Positions 1 through 7,996 of a stretch of DNA of 37,853 nucleotides are shown here, piece after piece. The translations under genes were made by a program, and so were the position numbers. Numbering within the stretch: the first letter of the stretch is position 1; every line of letters starts with the position of its first letter. Under the pieces are notes generated by a model. It worked only from the letters and a program-made list of their open reading frames with translations, was not told the origin of the DNA and did not search any database. Origin of the DNA: Caulobacterales bacterium (GTDB taxonomy: Bacteria > Pseudomonadota > Alphaproteobacteria > Caulobacterales > Caulobacteraceae). Location: positions 1-37,853 of the forward strand of contig JACRBD010000319.1 of assembly GCA_016234625.1 (NCBI GenBank). The letters run 5' to 3'.

Positions 1-1050
1 CCTGGCGGTATAGTCCACCAGCGGGATGACCCGGGCATAGTTGAGGCGGGCCGGCCCGATCACGCCGATCGCGCCCAGCACCTTCTGTCGGCCCGTCATA
101 TAGGGCGCCGCGATCACGGCGGAACCCGAAAGCGAGAAAAGACGCGTTTCCGCGCCGATGAAGATGCGTACGCCCTGGGCGTCGCGCACGCCGTCGAGCA
201 AACCGATCAGCTGCTCCTTCTGTTCCAGGTCGTCGAACAGGCGCTGCACCTTGGCCAGGTCTCCGGCGGCGGCCGGGTCGTTGAGCAGGTTGGCCCGGCC
301 GCGCACGATCAGGGCCCGGTCATTGCCCTCGCCGCCGCCCCAGGCGGCCATGCCGTCCTCCACCAGCCGGGCGGCGGTCTGGTCCAGCTCGGTGCGGGCC
401 CGGTCCAGTTCGGCGCGGATTTCCAGCTGGGCCTGGGCCAGGGTTCGCCCGCGCAGCCGGCTGGCGAGGAAGTTGGACGCCTCCTGCAGGGCCGAGGGGG
501 TCAGGCCCGGCGTCAGCCGCATCAGGCGGTTCTCGACCTGTCCGTCCTCGAAGACCATCACCGCCAGGGCCTGGTCGGGGCCGAGGGCGACGAACTCCAC
601 ATGCTTGACCCCGGCCTCGCGCACCGGGCTGACGACCATGCCCGCCCCGCCGGCCAGGCCCGACAGGATGGCGCTGGCCTCGTTCAGCGCGTCGTCGAAG
701 TTGCGGCCGTGCGGCGACAGGCGGGCGTCGATCTCGCGCCGCTCGGCTTCGCCGACATCGCCGACCTCCAGCAGGCCGTCGACGAACAGGCGCAGGCCCG
801 CGTGGGTCGGCAGCCGGCCGGCGCTGGTGTGGGGGGAGTCGAGCAGGCCCAGCACGGCCAGGTCCTGCATGGTGTTGCGGATCGAGGCCGGCGACAGCTG
901 CACCCCGCCGCGGGACAGGGTGCGCGAGCCGACCGGCTCGCCGGTCTCCAGGTAGCTCTCCACGATCCGCCTGAAGATGTCCCGCGCGCGGTCATCCAGA
1001 TCGGTCAGACTCGGGGTGCGGCTGGGGCCGCCGGTGAGGATGGGTGTCAT
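1..1050 (-). CDS. hrcA: Heat-inducible transcription repressor HrcA (C-terminus cut by window edge)
   Basis: HrcA represses heat-shock chaperone genes by binding CIRCE operators and is held active by GroEL. The reading frame is open from ATG at 1050 to base 1 (350 codons) and ends in the family's C-terminal pattern IPLVDYTAR, so only a few residues are missing. The N-terminal winged-helix region is recognisable ([18 protein letters not shown], then [13 protein letters not shown]), followed by the GAF-like middle domain. It is divergent from rph. I see no CIRCE inverted repeat (TTAGCACTC-N9-GAGTGCTAA) in the 95-base gap, so autoregulation is not evident here. grpE often follows hrcA in this group and would lie outside the window. 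The identification rests on family pattern and is secure. Confidence 0.95.
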   Translation of the reverse strand, partial: MTPILTGGPSRTPSLTDLDDRARDIFRRIVESYLETGEPVGSRTLSRGGVQLSPASIRNTMQDLAVLGLLDSPHTSAGRLPTHAGLRLFVDGLLEVGDVGEAERREIDARLSPHGRNFDDALNEASAILSGLAGGAGMVVSPVREAGVKHVEFVALGPDQALAVMVFEDGQVENRLMRLTPGLTPSALQEASNFLASRLRGRTLAQAQLEIRAELDRARTELDQTAARLVEDGMAAWGGGEGNDRALIVRGRANLLNDPAAAGDLAKVQRLFDDLEQKEQLIGLLDGVRDAQGVRIFIGAETRLFSLSGSAVIAAPYMTGRQKVLGAIGVIGPARLNYARVIPLVDYTAR

Positions 1051-1145
1051 ACGCTGTGGCTCAAGGCCGTGGACGACCTGTCGGCGACAGGATAAGCGGC
1101 GCCTGCCCGCGCGCAACCCGTGCGCCGTTCAAAGAGACTTCGACC

Positions 1146-1859
1146 ATGCGACCTTCCGAGCGCGCGCCCGACCAGATGCGCACCGTGACTCTCGAGACCG
1201 GGGTCAATCGCTATGCGGAAGGCTCCTGCCTGGTGACCTTCGGCCACACCAGGGTGCTGGTCACCGCCAGCGTCGAGGACGGCGTCCCGGGCTGGATGCG
1301 CGGCAAGGGCGCCGGCTGGGTCACGGCCGAGTACGGCATGCTGCCCCGCGCCACCCACACCCGCGGCCGCCGCGAGGCCGCCCAAGGCAAGCAGTCGGGT
1401 CGCACCCAGGAGATCCAGCGGCTGATCGGCCGCTCCCTGCGGGCCGTGGTCGACATGAGGGCGCTGGGCGAGCGGCAGATCCAGATCGACTGCGACGTGG
1501 TCCAGGCCGACGGCGGCACCCGCACCGCGGCGATCACCGGCGCCTGGGTCGCCCTGCGTCTGGCCACCCGCTACCTGCTGGAAGAGGGGGTCATCAAGAC
1601 CGACCCGATCCTCGACCAGGTGGCGGCCGTGTCCTGCGGCGTGCATCAGAATCTGGCCGTGCTCGACCTCGACTACGAGGAGGATTCCTCGGCCGAGGCC
1701 GACTCCAACTTCGTCCTGACCGGCAATGGCGACATCGTCGAGATCCAGGCCACCGGCGAGAAGCGCGGCTTCACCCGCGCGGAGTTCGAGGCCCTGTTCG
1801 GCCTGGCCGAAAAGGGCATCGGCGAGCTGTTCGCGTTGCAGCGGGCGGCGGTGGGGTAG
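1146..1859 (+). CDS. rph: Ribonuclease PH
   Basis: A phosphorolytic 3'-5' exoribonuclease that trims tRNA 3' ends using inorganic phosphate. The 237-residue product has the usual family length. Visible signatures are [19 protein letters not shown] (about 85-103), [18 protein letters not shown] (about 115-132) and [14 protein letters not shown] (about 191-204), which holds the catalytic aspartates. The frame is open upstream to 1044, but ATG 1146 gives the family N-terminus ([12 protein letters not shown]) and leaves a sensible leader after divergent hrcA. The stop codon is 5 bases before a palindromic repeat that separates it from the convergent HTH gene. Confidence 0.97.
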   Translation: MRPSERAPDQMRTVTLETGVNRYAEGSCLVTFGHTRVLVTASVEDGVPGWMRGKGAGWVTAEYGMLPRATHTRGRREAAQGKQSGRTQEIQRLIGRSLRAVVDMRALGERQIQIDCDVVQADGGTRTAAITGAWVALRLATRYLLEEGVIKTDPILDQVAAVSCGVHQNLAVLDLDYEEDSSAEADSNFVLTGNGDIVEIQATGEKRGFTRAEFEALFGLAEKGIGELFALQRAAVG

Positions 1860-1864
1860 GCGCC

Positions 1865-1950
1865 GGGGACATGTACCGCCTTCGGTACGTGTCCCCTATC
1901 CGAGCCCCCGATTGGGGGACACGTACCGGCTGCGCCGGATACATGTCCCC
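1865..1950. repeat. Double GGGGAC-GTCCCC palindrome between convergent genes
   Basis: Two hairpins stand side by side: GGGGACATGTACC to GGTACGTGTCCCC (1865-1896), and GGGGAC to GTCCCC (1915-1950) with an inner ACCGGCTGCGCCGG stem. The element starts 5 bases after the rph stop and ends 1 base before the HTH gene's stop on the other strand, so it fills the convergent gap. Related palindromes with GGGGAC or GGTGAC ends occur at 18723-18830, 32337-32422 and 35941-35975. The structure is seen directly. A REP-like origin and a bidirectional terminator role are inferred. Confidence 0.8.
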
Positions 1951-1951
1951 G

Positions 1952-2203
1952 CTAAGCCCCGCCGTAAGCATCCTCGTCATCCTCCAGCTCCATGCCGGGG
2001 CCCGGTTCGAAGATGACGATGTCGCCGGGCTGGCACTGCAGCTCGCGGCAGAGGGCGTCGAGGGTCGAGAAGCGCAGGGCGCGGGCCTTGCCGGTCTTGA
2101 GGATCGACAGGTTGGCGATGGTTACGCCGACGCGATCGGCCAGCTCGGTCAGCGACATCCGTCGCTCCTGCAGCATGCGGTCGAGCGTGCAACGAATGGC
2201 CAT
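1952..2203 (-). CDS. Small XRE/Cro-type HTH regulator, YozG-like
   Basis: An 83-residue DNA-binding protein that is almost entirely one helix-turn-helix domain: MSLTELADRVGVTIANLSIL (about 16-35), followed by ALRFSTLDALCRELQCQPGD. This is the pattern of the short Cro/CI-like YozG group, whose genes commonly sit next to a DUF2975 membrane protein, as here (15-base gap). The C-terminal tail is acidic. The ATG at 2203 is the natural start. It probably regulates its own two-gene operon or responds to its membrane partner, which is inference from the recurrent pairing. The target is unknown. Confidence 0.85.
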   Translation of the reverse strand: MAIRCTLDRMLQERRMSLTELADRVGVTIANLSILKTGKARALRFSTLDALCRELQCQPGDIVIFEPGPGMELEDDEDAYGGA

Positions 2204-2218
2204 GTTTGCGCTCCCGCC

Positions 2219-2761
2219 CTAGATCGTCAGTTCGGCTTCGTTGCGCAGGCGGGCGCCTTCACGAAACACCTCGGCCAGGACCAGCACCACCAGCACGGAG
2301 AACCAGGCGGTGATGTTGAACCCGTCCAGGTTCCAGCTGAGGTCCGGCGCGATGGCCAGCAGCATGGCGTTGAGCAGATAACGGCCAAGCTCCATGGCCG
2401 CCAGGACGAAGCCGATCAGCCTCAGCCGCCGGATGTTCTCGGGATGGAAGGGGTCGCCGGCCGTCAGGGTGGCGAACACCATCCGCAGCCGGCTCAGAAT
2501 GGCCAGCAACGATCCCAGGTAGAAGATGCCGTAGAGGCCCAGCGTCGCGGCCAGGGCGGCGAGCCGGCCGAAGGAGACGTCGCCCTCGAGGCGCAGCTTG
2601 GTCGCGGCCTGCTGGAACGCCTCAGGCACGAACCCGTAGGCCAGCAGCGCGACCACCGTCAGCAACGCGCCGCCGCCCAACGCGGCGATGATGATGAAAT
2701 ACGCCACGTCCAGAATGATCTTCAGGAAGCTCGAAACCGAGCCCGGTCCCAAAGCGCGCAT
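2219..2761 (-). CDS. DUF2975 family membrane protein
   Basis: A 180-residue inner-membrane protein with about four hydrophobic segments (near 13-45, 63-90, 113-138 and 147-168). The cytoplasmic-type stretch LTAGDPFHPENIRRLRLIGF between the second and third is typical of DUF2975. It lies directly upstream of the YozG-like HTH gene on the same strand, and the pair is probably one transcript. GGGGGA lies 6 bases before ATG 2761. No catalytic residues are apparent. The family has no established function; a membrane sensor or anti-regulator for the HTH protein is an inference from the pairing. Confidence 0.85.
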   Translation of the reverse strand: MRALGPGSVSSFLKIILDVAYFIIIAALGGGALLTVVALLAYGFVPEAFQQAATKLRLEGDVSFGRLAALAATLGLYGIFYLGSLLAILSRLRMVFATLTAGDPFHPENIRRLRLIGFVLAAMELGRYLLNAMLLAIAPDLSWNLDGFNITAWFSVLVVLVLAEVFREGARLRNEAELTI

Positions 2762-2900
2762 GGCGAATCCCCCGTAATAACTTTCCGGTCCATATCACCC
2801 GGATCCCGCCGGCCGCTTTCAACCCGGGCTTCCCTCGCCGAACCGGTGCGCGAGGCGCCGGTTGGGGGAGAGAAGCCGCGGAGCGGCCGGCGAGGATGCC

Positions 2901-2934
2901 CTGATCGGGGCCCTCATAAAAGGGCGCCGATCAG
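2901..2934 (-). terminator. Hairpin at the end of the 38-residue peptide gene
   Basis: CTGATCGG-G-GCCCT, loop CATAAA, AGGGC-G-CCGATCAG forms a near-perfect 14-bp stem. It overlaps the stop codon (2931-2933) of the minus-strand small gene and lies downstream of it. There is no clear T-run, so it may be a transcript-stabilising 3' hairpin rather than an intrinsic terminator. Confidence 0.5.
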
Positions 2935-3047
2935 AACGAGTGAGCGACAAACAGCACCGCCGCCAGGGGCAGGGCCGCCATCAGGGCGCCGTTCACGAAG
3001 GTCATCGCGATCTTGTCGATGAGGTTGGTCATTTTTTGCGCGGACAT
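2931..3047 (-). CDS. 38-residue single-pass membrane peptide
   Basis: I do not recognise a named family. The product starts MSAQKMTNLIDKIAMTF and continues with a hydrophobic helix (NGALMAALPLAAVLFVAHSF), giving one likely transmembrane segment. ATG 3047 was chosen over longer in-frame starts (up to 3161) because GGAGGG lies just upstream at a good distance and because the candidate promoter at 3133-3161 would not transcribe the longer version fully. Flanking evidence for a real gene is a good promoter match, a strong ribosome site and a 3' hairpin. It is divergent from rdgB. Function is unknown. Confidence 0.65.
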   Translation of the reverse strand: MSAQKMTNLIDKIAMTFVNGALMAALPLAAVLFVAHSF

Positions 3048-3132
3048 GAGTCCCTCCATTATGTTGCAGTGCGAAACGAACCTGGACCCTTCCACGTCCG
3101 GCGGGCGGGTTTGTTGTTCCGTCCACAACCTC

Positions 3133-3161
3133 AAACTAGGTATTTGCCGTTCTTCGATCAA
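3133..3161 (-). promoter_or_regulatory. Sigma-70-type promoter for the 38-residue peptide gene
   Basis: On the minus strand TTGATC (3156-3161) and TAGTTT (3133-3138) are separated by exactly 17 bases, inside an unusually AT-rich patch. The predicted start near 3126 leaves a leader of about 80 bases. The same -35 hexamer precedes the tRNA-Ala gene at 28203. Pattern match only. Confidence 0.5.
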
Positions 3162-3167
3162 GGAAGT

Positions 3168-3207
3168 TATCGATAAACGATATTAAACTTGCGTAACATC
3201 ATTACGC
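3168..3207. promoter_or_regulatory. Two palindromes in the peptide gene/rdgB divergent region
   Basis: TTATCGATAA (3168-3177) is a perfect 10-bp palindrome. GCGTAA-CATCA-TTACGC (3191-3207) is a perfect 6+5+6 inverted repeat. Both lie in the AT-rich region between the 38-residue peptide gene and rdgB, just upstream of the predicted minus-strand -35 box. The size and symmetry suit operators for dimeric regulators. The regulator is unknown. Confidence 0.45.
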
Positions 3208-3293
3208 GACCGTAATGCAGTGCAGCATGGAATTCGCGCGCTTGCGCCGGGGCGACATCGGGGCGAGGAAGACCCCAGCGAAAGGACACTCCC

Positions 3294-3893
3294 ATGCCGC
3301 TGATCCTCAAGGCCGGAACCACCCTGGTCGCCGCCACCCACAATCCCGGCAAGGCGAAGGAACTGGTCGCCCTGCTCGACGGCCGGTTCGAGATTCTCGC
3401 GGCCGGAAGTCTCGGCCTGCCCGAGCCGGACGAGACCGAGTCGACCTTCACCGGCAACGCCCTGCTCAAGGCCCGGCACGCGGCGCGGCAGAGCGGCCAG
3501 ATCGCCATCGCCGACGACTCCGGCCTGTCGGTGGCGGCGCTGGAAGGCTCGCCCGGCATCTTCTCCGCCCGCTGGGCCGGACCGTCGAAGGACTTCGCCG
3601 CGGCCATGAACAAGGTCGAGGAACGGATCATCGAGACCGGGTCGCAGGACCGTTCGGCCTGGTTCACCAGCGCCCTCGCCGTGGCCTGGCCCGACGGTCC
3701 CGCCGTGGTGGTCGAGGGCCGGGTCGATGGCCAGCTGGTCTTCCCTGGTCGGGGCGACCGCGGCTTCGGCTACGACCCGATTTTCGTCCCCGAAGGCTAC
3801 AGCCTGACTTTCGGCGAGATGGACCCTGCCGGGAAGGACGCCATCAGCCACCGCGCCCGGGCGTTCGAGAAGCTGAAGGCCGCCCTGTTTTGA
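3294..3893 (+). CDS. rdgB: XTP/dITP diphosphatase (RdgB/HAM1 family)
   Basis: Hydrolyses non-canonical purine nucleotides (XTP, dITP, ITP) to monophosphates and pyrophosphate, keeping them out of DNA and RNA. The 199-residue product has the family landmarks in order: [15 protein letters not shown] (about 14-28) for substrate binding, [20 protein letters not shown] (about 74-93) with catalytic and metal-binding acids, GFGYDPIF (about 158-165) and SHRARAF (about 184-190). GAAAGGA precedes ATG 3294. It overlaps hemW by 4 bases, so the two are probably co-transcribed. Confidence 0.97.
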   Translation: MPLILKAGTTLVAATHNPGKAKELVALLDGRFEILAAGSLGLPEPDETESTFTGNALLKARHAARQSGQIAIADDSGLSVAALEGSPGIFSARWAGPSKDFAAAMNKVEERIIETGSQDRSAWFTSALAVAWPDGPAVVVEGRVDGQLVFPGRGDRGFGYDPIFVPEGYSLTFGEMDPAGKDAISHRARAFEKLKAALF

Positions 3894-5047
3894 CCGATCC
3901 GCAGGCGCTGGGCGTCTACGTCCACTGGCCCTACTGCGCAAAGATCTGCCCTTACTGCGACTTCAACGTGGTGCGCGACCGCAGGCAGGCCGAGCAGGCC
4001 GACCTGGCCGACGCCATCCTCGCCGACCTGGAAGCCCAGCGGACCCTGACGGGGCCCCGGCGGCTCGTGTCGGTGTTCCTCGGCGGCGGCACGCCCTCGC
4101 TGATGGACCCACAGAGGGCCGCCGACATCGTCGCCACGGCGCGCCGGCTTTGGGAAGCCACGCCCGATCTCGAGGTCAGTCTGGAGGCCAACCCCACCGA
4201 TGCGGAAGCCGGACGGTTCGGGGCCTTCAGGGCCGCCGGCGTCACCCGCCTGTCGCTGGGCCTGCAATCCTTCGACGACGAGGCCCTGAAATTCCTCGGC
4301 CGCAACCATGACGCGGCCGAGGCCCGCCGGGCGGCGACCCTCGCGGCGCGGACCTTCCCGCGCCTGTCGGTGGACATGATCTACGCCCTGCCCGGCCAGA
4401 CCGTCGCCGCCTGGACCGACCAGCTGCGGGCGGCCATCGCCCTCGGCGCCGAGCATGTCTCGCCCTACCAGCTGACCATCGAGGCGGGCACGGCCTTCGA
4501 CCGCGCGGTGGGTCGCGGACAGTTCAAATCGGCCGACGATGAGACCGGCGCGGCCCTTTACGCGGCTACCCAGTCGGTGCTCGAAGCCGCCGGGTTCGAG
4601 GCCTACGAGGTCTCCAACCACGCCCGGGGCGCGGCGGCCCGCTCGCGGCACAACCTCGTCTACTGGCGCGGCCAGGACTATGTCGGCGTCGGCCCGGGGG
4701 CCCACGGGCGGCTGGCCCTGCATGGCGTCCGCACGGCGACGGAGGCGGCGCGCAAGGTCGGCGACTACATCGGTCAGGTGCGGGAAACGGGCCTGGGCTT
4801 CCGCGATCCGGAGGCGTTGTCGCCGGTCGAGGCGGCCGAGGAGCGGCTGCTGATGGGGCTGCGGACTTATGAGGGGGTGGGCATTGAAGAGCTGGCGGCG
4901 CTGGGGCTGACGGCTAGTCATCCGGCGGTGGCCGGCCTGGTCGAGCAGGGGCTTCTGGCGGAAGACCCGCAACGGCTGCGCGCCACGCCGGCGGGTCGGT
5001 TCGTTCTGGATGGCGTGACGCGGGCGCTGATCGTCGGCGCCAGCTAG
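3890..5047 (+). CDS. hemW: Radical SAM family heme chaperone HemW
   Basis: A HemN-like radical SAM protein thought to deliver heme to respiratory enzymes rather than oxidise coproporphyrinogen. The 385-residue product carries [10 protein letters not shown] (Cys16, Cys20, Cys23), the CX3CX2C [4Fe-4S]/SAM motif with the YCDF form usual in HemW. It is followed by [35 protein letters not shown] and VGVGPGAHG. The frame is open far upstream (to 3215), but the family N-terminus begins at TTG 3890, which overlaps the rdgB stop as TTGA and implies translational coupling. A few genomes still label this family 'HemN'. Confidence 0.94.
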   Translation: MTDPQALGVYVHWPYCAKICPYCDFNVVRDRRQAEQADLADAILADLEAQRTLTGPRRLVSVFLGGGTPSLMDPQRAADIVATARRLWEATPDLEVSLEANPTDAEAGRFGAFRAAGVTRLSLGLQSFDDEALKFLGRNHDAAEARRAATLAARTFPRLSVDMIYALPGQTVAAWTDQLRAAIALGAEHVSPYQLTIEAGTAFDRAVGRGQFKSADDETGAALYAATQSVLEAAGFEAYEVSNHARGAAARSRHNLVYWRGQDYVGVGPGAHGRLALHGVRTATEAARKVGDYIGQVRETGLGFRDPEALSPVEAAEERLLMGLRTYEGVGIEELAALGLTASHPAVAGLVEQGLLAEDPQRLRATPAGRFVLDGVTRALIVGAS

Positions 5048-5065
5048 CGCCAGGCAACGACTTCA

Positions 5066-5180
5066 CTGTCATCCCGGCCGCAGCGGAGCGGAGAGCCGGG
5101 ACCCAGATTCGGCTTCAGGTCCGGTGGCCGAGATTCAATCTGGGTCCCGGATCGACCCTGCGGGTCGTCCGGGATGACAG
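5066..5180. repeat. TGTCATCCCGG-type interspersed palindrome
   Basis: The outer arms CTGTCATCCCGG and CCGGGATGACAG enclose inner arms CCGGGACCCAGATT and AATCTGGGTCCCGG, giving a branched palindrome of about 115 bases between hemW and the convergent mmsA. Elements with these arms are scattered through many alphaproteobacterial genomes (recalled, not searched). There is no coding potential. It could end transcription from both sides. Confidence 0.75.
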
Positions 5181-5200
5181 CAGAGAGGTCGTCGCTGGTC

Positions 5201-6697
5201 TTACCCCATCGTCGGAATCACAAAGCTTGAGTCGCCGACATCGCCTTCGGGCCAGCGGGCGGTGACGGTCTTGACCCTGGTCCAGAACTTCACGCCCTCC
5301 ATGCCGTGCTGGTTGGTGTCGCCAAAGGCGCTGCGCTTCCAGCCGCCGAAGGTGTGGTAGGCGACCGGCACCGGAATCGGCACATTGATGCCGACCATGC
5401 CCACCTGCACGCGGGATGCGAACTCGCGGGCCGCCCGGCCGTTGCGGGTGAAGATGGCCACGCCGTTGCCGTACTGGTGCTTTGAGGGCAGGTCGACGGC
5501 CTCCTCGAAGGTCTCGGCGCGGACCATCTGCAGGACCGGTCCAAAGATCTCCTCGTGGTAGGTCTTCATCCCGGGCCTGACCCCGTCGAAGAAGCTCGGG
5601 CCGATGAAGAAGCCGCTCTCGTAGCCCTGCAGCCTGAAGTCGCGGCCGTCGACCACCAGCTCGGCGCCCTCGTCCTTCCCGATCTGGATGTAGTCGGCGA
5701 TCTTCTGGCGGTGGGCGGCGCTGACCACCGGGCCGTACTGGGCCTCGGCGTCATTGCTGACCCCGACCTTGAGGGTCTCGATCTCGGCGACCATCCGCTC
5801 GCGCAGTTCGTCGGCGATCTTCTTACCCACCGGCACCACCACCGGCAGCGCCATGCAGCGCTCGCCGGCCGAGCCGAAGGCCGCGCCCGACAGGTCCTTG
5901 ACCACCTGGTCCAGGTCCGCGTCGGGCAGGACGATGCCGTGGTTCTTGGCCCCGCCCATGGCCTGGACGCGCTTGTTGTGCAGCGTGCCCTGACTGTAGA
6001 CGTAGTGGGCGATGTCGCTGCTGCCGACGAAGCTGACGGCCTTGATGTCCGGGTGTTGCAGGATGGCGTCGACGGCGACCTTGTCGCCATGCACCACGTT
6101 CAGCACCCCGGCCGGGGCGCCGGCCTCCATCATCAGCTCGGCCAGCCGCACGGGGACCGAGGGGTCCTTTTCCGACGGCTTGAGGATGAAGGTGTTGCCC
6201 ACCGCGATGGCCACCCCGAACATCCACATCGGGATCATGGCCGGGAAGTTGAACGGGGTGATCCCCGCCACCACGCCCAGGGCCTGGCGCATGGAATAGA
6301 CGTCGATGCCGGGGCCCGCGCCCTCGGTGTACTCGCCCTTCAGCACATGGGGGATGCCGCAGGCGAACTCGATCACCTCCAGCCCGCGCTGGATGTCGCC
6401 CTTGCTGTCGGCGATGACCTTGCCGTGCTCGGCCGACAGCATCTCGGCCAGGTCCTGCATGTTGGCCTCGACCAGCCGCTTGAACTCGAACATCACCCGC
6501 GCCCGGCGCTGGGGGTTGGTCGCCGACCAGGCCGGGAACGCCGCCTGCGCCGCCCGCACCGCCATAACGAGCTCGCCGGTCGTGGCCAGCTGAACCCGCG
6601 CCTGCACCTCGCCGGTGTTGGGATTGAATACCTCCCCGTACCGTCCGGACGCCCCCTCAAAGGCCGAGCCGTTCACGAAATGGCGGATCTCCCGCAT
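5201..6697 (-). CDS. mmsA: Methylmalonate-semialdehyde dehydrogenase (CoA-acylating)
   Basis: Converts methylmalonate semialdehyde or malonate semialdehyde to propionyl-CoA or acetyl-CoA with NAD+ and CoA, in valine, thymine and myo-inositol breakdown. The 498-residue aldehyde dehydrogenase has TPFNFPAMIPMWMF (about 147-160), the NAD-binding LKPSEKDP, MGGAKNH (about 247-253) and the catalytic Cys281 in GSAGERCMALP. This ERCMA context and the absence of the classical catalytic-base Glu separate MmsA from hydrolytic ALDHs. It stands alone, with repeats on both sides and no other mms or iol gene nearby, so its pathway here is inferred from the family. Confidence 0.93.
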   Translation of the reverse strand: MREIRHFVNGSAFEGASGRYGEVFNPNTGEVQARVQLATTGELVMAVRAAQAAFPAWSATNPQRRARVMFEFKRLVEANMQDLAEMLSAEHGKVIADSKGDIQRGLEVIEFACGIPHVLKGEYTEGAGPGIDVYSMRQALGVVAGITPFNFPAMIPMWMFGVAIAVGNTFILKPSEKDPSVPVRLAELMMEAGAPAGVLNVVHGDKVAVDAILQHPDIKAVSFVGSSDIAHYVYSQGTLHNKRVQAMGGAKNHGIVLPDADLDQVVKDLSGAAFGSAGERCMALPVVVPVGKKIADELRERMVAEIETLKVGVSNDAEAQYGPVVSAAHRQKIADYIQIGKDEGAELVVDGRDFRLQGYESGFFIGPSFFDGVRPGMKTYHEEIFGPVLQMVRAETFEEAVDLPSKHQYGNGVAIFTRNGRAAREFASRVQVGMVGINVPIPVPVAYHTFGGWKRSAFGDTNQHGMEGVKFWTRVKTVTARWPEGDVGDSSFVIPTMG

Positions 6698-6880
6698 GGC
6701 GTTCTCCCGGACGTGCAGTAAGGCGGGCGTTCTATGCCTTCCGGGAGGTCGGGGCTAGATGGGGGGCCTCGACAGAGTGTTCATTCCTCTCCCGCGAGGG
6801 AGAAGCGGGCCATGCGGAGCATCGTGGAGAGGGAAGCGCCGGTGGCGGCCCGTGAATGCGCCGCGTCGGCCATCCTCACG
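6698..6880. other. Non-coding part of the mmsA/acyltransferase gap, with a CCTCTCCC inverted repeat
   Basis: This is the first part of a 423-base gene-free stretch. It holds the mmsA leader and an imperfect inverted repeat, TTCCTCTCCC (6784-6793) with GGAGAGGGAA (6826-6835), of the kind found dispersed in GC-rich proteobacteria. I see no supported gene; the short open frames here have no ribosome site or family pattern. Confidence 0.4.
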
Positions 6881-7050
6881 GCGGACCCGCCCTGATGTCT
6901 TGATTGCCAGTGTTGCTCCGGCGGACGGCCTGCTCAAGGACCGCTTCGCGGCCGCGCAGCGGCGACCCCGAAGGGGTCGTCCTTGACCAGGACGACCGTC
7001 CGGAGCGCATCATTCCATCAAGGCCAAGGGGCAATTTGTCATCTGGTCGG
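6881..7050 (+). repeat. 170-bp palindromic repeat, copy 1
   Basis: From GCGGACC to GTCATCTGGTCGG this stretch aligns along its whole length, with few gaps, to the reverse complement of 17181-17351. It is itself an imperfect palindrome: CTTGAT, GCTCCGG and CCTGCTCAAGGAC on the left answer GTCCTTGACCAGG, CCGGAGC and ATCAAGG on the right, around a GC-rich centre near 6942-6975. No open frame is conserved between the copies. I do not recognise it as a named family. A MITE, a REP-like element or a structured RNA are all possible. Confidence 0.8.
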
Positions 7051-7120
7051 ATACGGGCCCCTTGAGAGCTCGCCGCCAGGCCGGATTGCGCATTGAGCCT
7101 GTGCCGATAGACTCGCGCTC

Positions 7121-7996
7121 ATGGCCGATGACGCGACCATCCTCCCCGCCCAGACCGCTGCCACTCGAGGCGGACACATCGTCGATGTGCTGATCGAAGA
7201 GCGGGCGCCCAAACTCTCGCGGTCCGCCGCCTGGCCGCTGGTCCGGCCGCTGCTTTACCGGCTGCTGGGCTACGGCAAGGCCCGGGCCATGGCCGACGCC
7301 ATCGCCCCCATGGGCGGCAAGGCGGCGATGGACTTCGTCTCCGACCTGCTGTCGATCGATGTGCGGGTCAGCGGCCTGGAGCATCTGCCAGGGCAGGGGC
7401 GGCTGATCATCGTCGGCAACCATCCCACCGGGATCGCCGACGGGGTGGCGGCCTATGACGCCCTGAAGGCGGCGCGGCCGGACATCATCTTCTACGCCAA
7501 TTCAGACGCCCACCGGGTCTGCGCCCGGTTCGACGAGTCCCTGATCCCGGTGGAGTGGGTCGCCGCGAAACGCACCCGCGAGCGCACCCGCCTGACCCTG
7601 ACCATGACCCGCGAGGTGATGGAAGCCGAGCGCGCCCTGATGGTCTTCCCGGCCGGTAAACTGGCCCGGCGCAGCCCCGATGGGGTGCTGACCGACCCGG
7701 TCTGGATGCCCACGGCCCTGTCGGTGGCGGCGAAGTACGAGGCCCCCGTGGTCCCGGTGCACGTGGCCGGTCCCTGGGCGACCCTGTTCCATTTCTTCGA
7801 CCGTTTCTCGCCGGAGCTGCGCGACATCACCCTGTTCCATGAGCTGCTCAACAAGACCGGCAGCCGTTTCCACGTCACGATCGGCCGTCCAATCGCGCCG
7901 GACGCGCTCGATCCCGACGCCGCCGTCGCCAGCGCGGCGATCAAGGCCTATGTGGAGTGGGTGCTGCCCCACCGCCCCGATCAAGCCTTCGCATGA
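7121..7996 (+). CDS. PlsC-like 1-acylglycerol-3-phosphate/lysophospholipid acyltransferase family protein
   Basis: Likely a membrane-associated acyltransferase that moves an acyl chain onto a lipid acceptor. In its 291 residues the catalytic block is VGNHPTGIADG (His101, Asp107), an HX5D version as in the NHP(L/T)G group that includes putative haemolysins and ornithine-lipid enzymes, rather than the classic HX4D. FPAGKLAR (176-183) matches the substrate-binding 'FPEG' block. There is no long transmembrane helix, only an amphipathic N-terminal region. It overlaps tsaE as ATGA and heads the operon that follows. The exact substrate cannot be read from the sequence. Confidence 0.8.
   Translation: MADDATILPAQTAATRGGHIVDVLIEERAPKLSRSAAWPLVRPLLYRLLGYGKARAMADAIAPMGGKAAMDFVSDLLSIDVRVSGLEHLPGQGRLIIVGNHPTGIADGVAAYDALKAARPDIIFYANSDAHRVCARFDESLIPVEWVAAKRTRERTRLTLTMTREVMEAERALMVFPAGKLARRSPDGVLTDPVWMPTALSVAAKYEAPVVPVHVAGPWATLFHFFDRFSPELRDITLFHELLNKTGSRFHVTIGRPIAPDALDPDAAVASAAIKAYVEWVLPHRPDQAFA

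Noticed and set aside
1051-1145. CIRCE operator expected near hrcA
   Set aside because: No TTAGCACTC-N9-GAGTGCTAA or close variant is present in the gap.
977-3022. 681-codon open frame on the plus strand over hrcA start, rph and the HTH/DUF2975 genes
   Set aside because: It crosses four recognisable genes out of frame and consists of low-complexity Arg/Gly-rich sequence.
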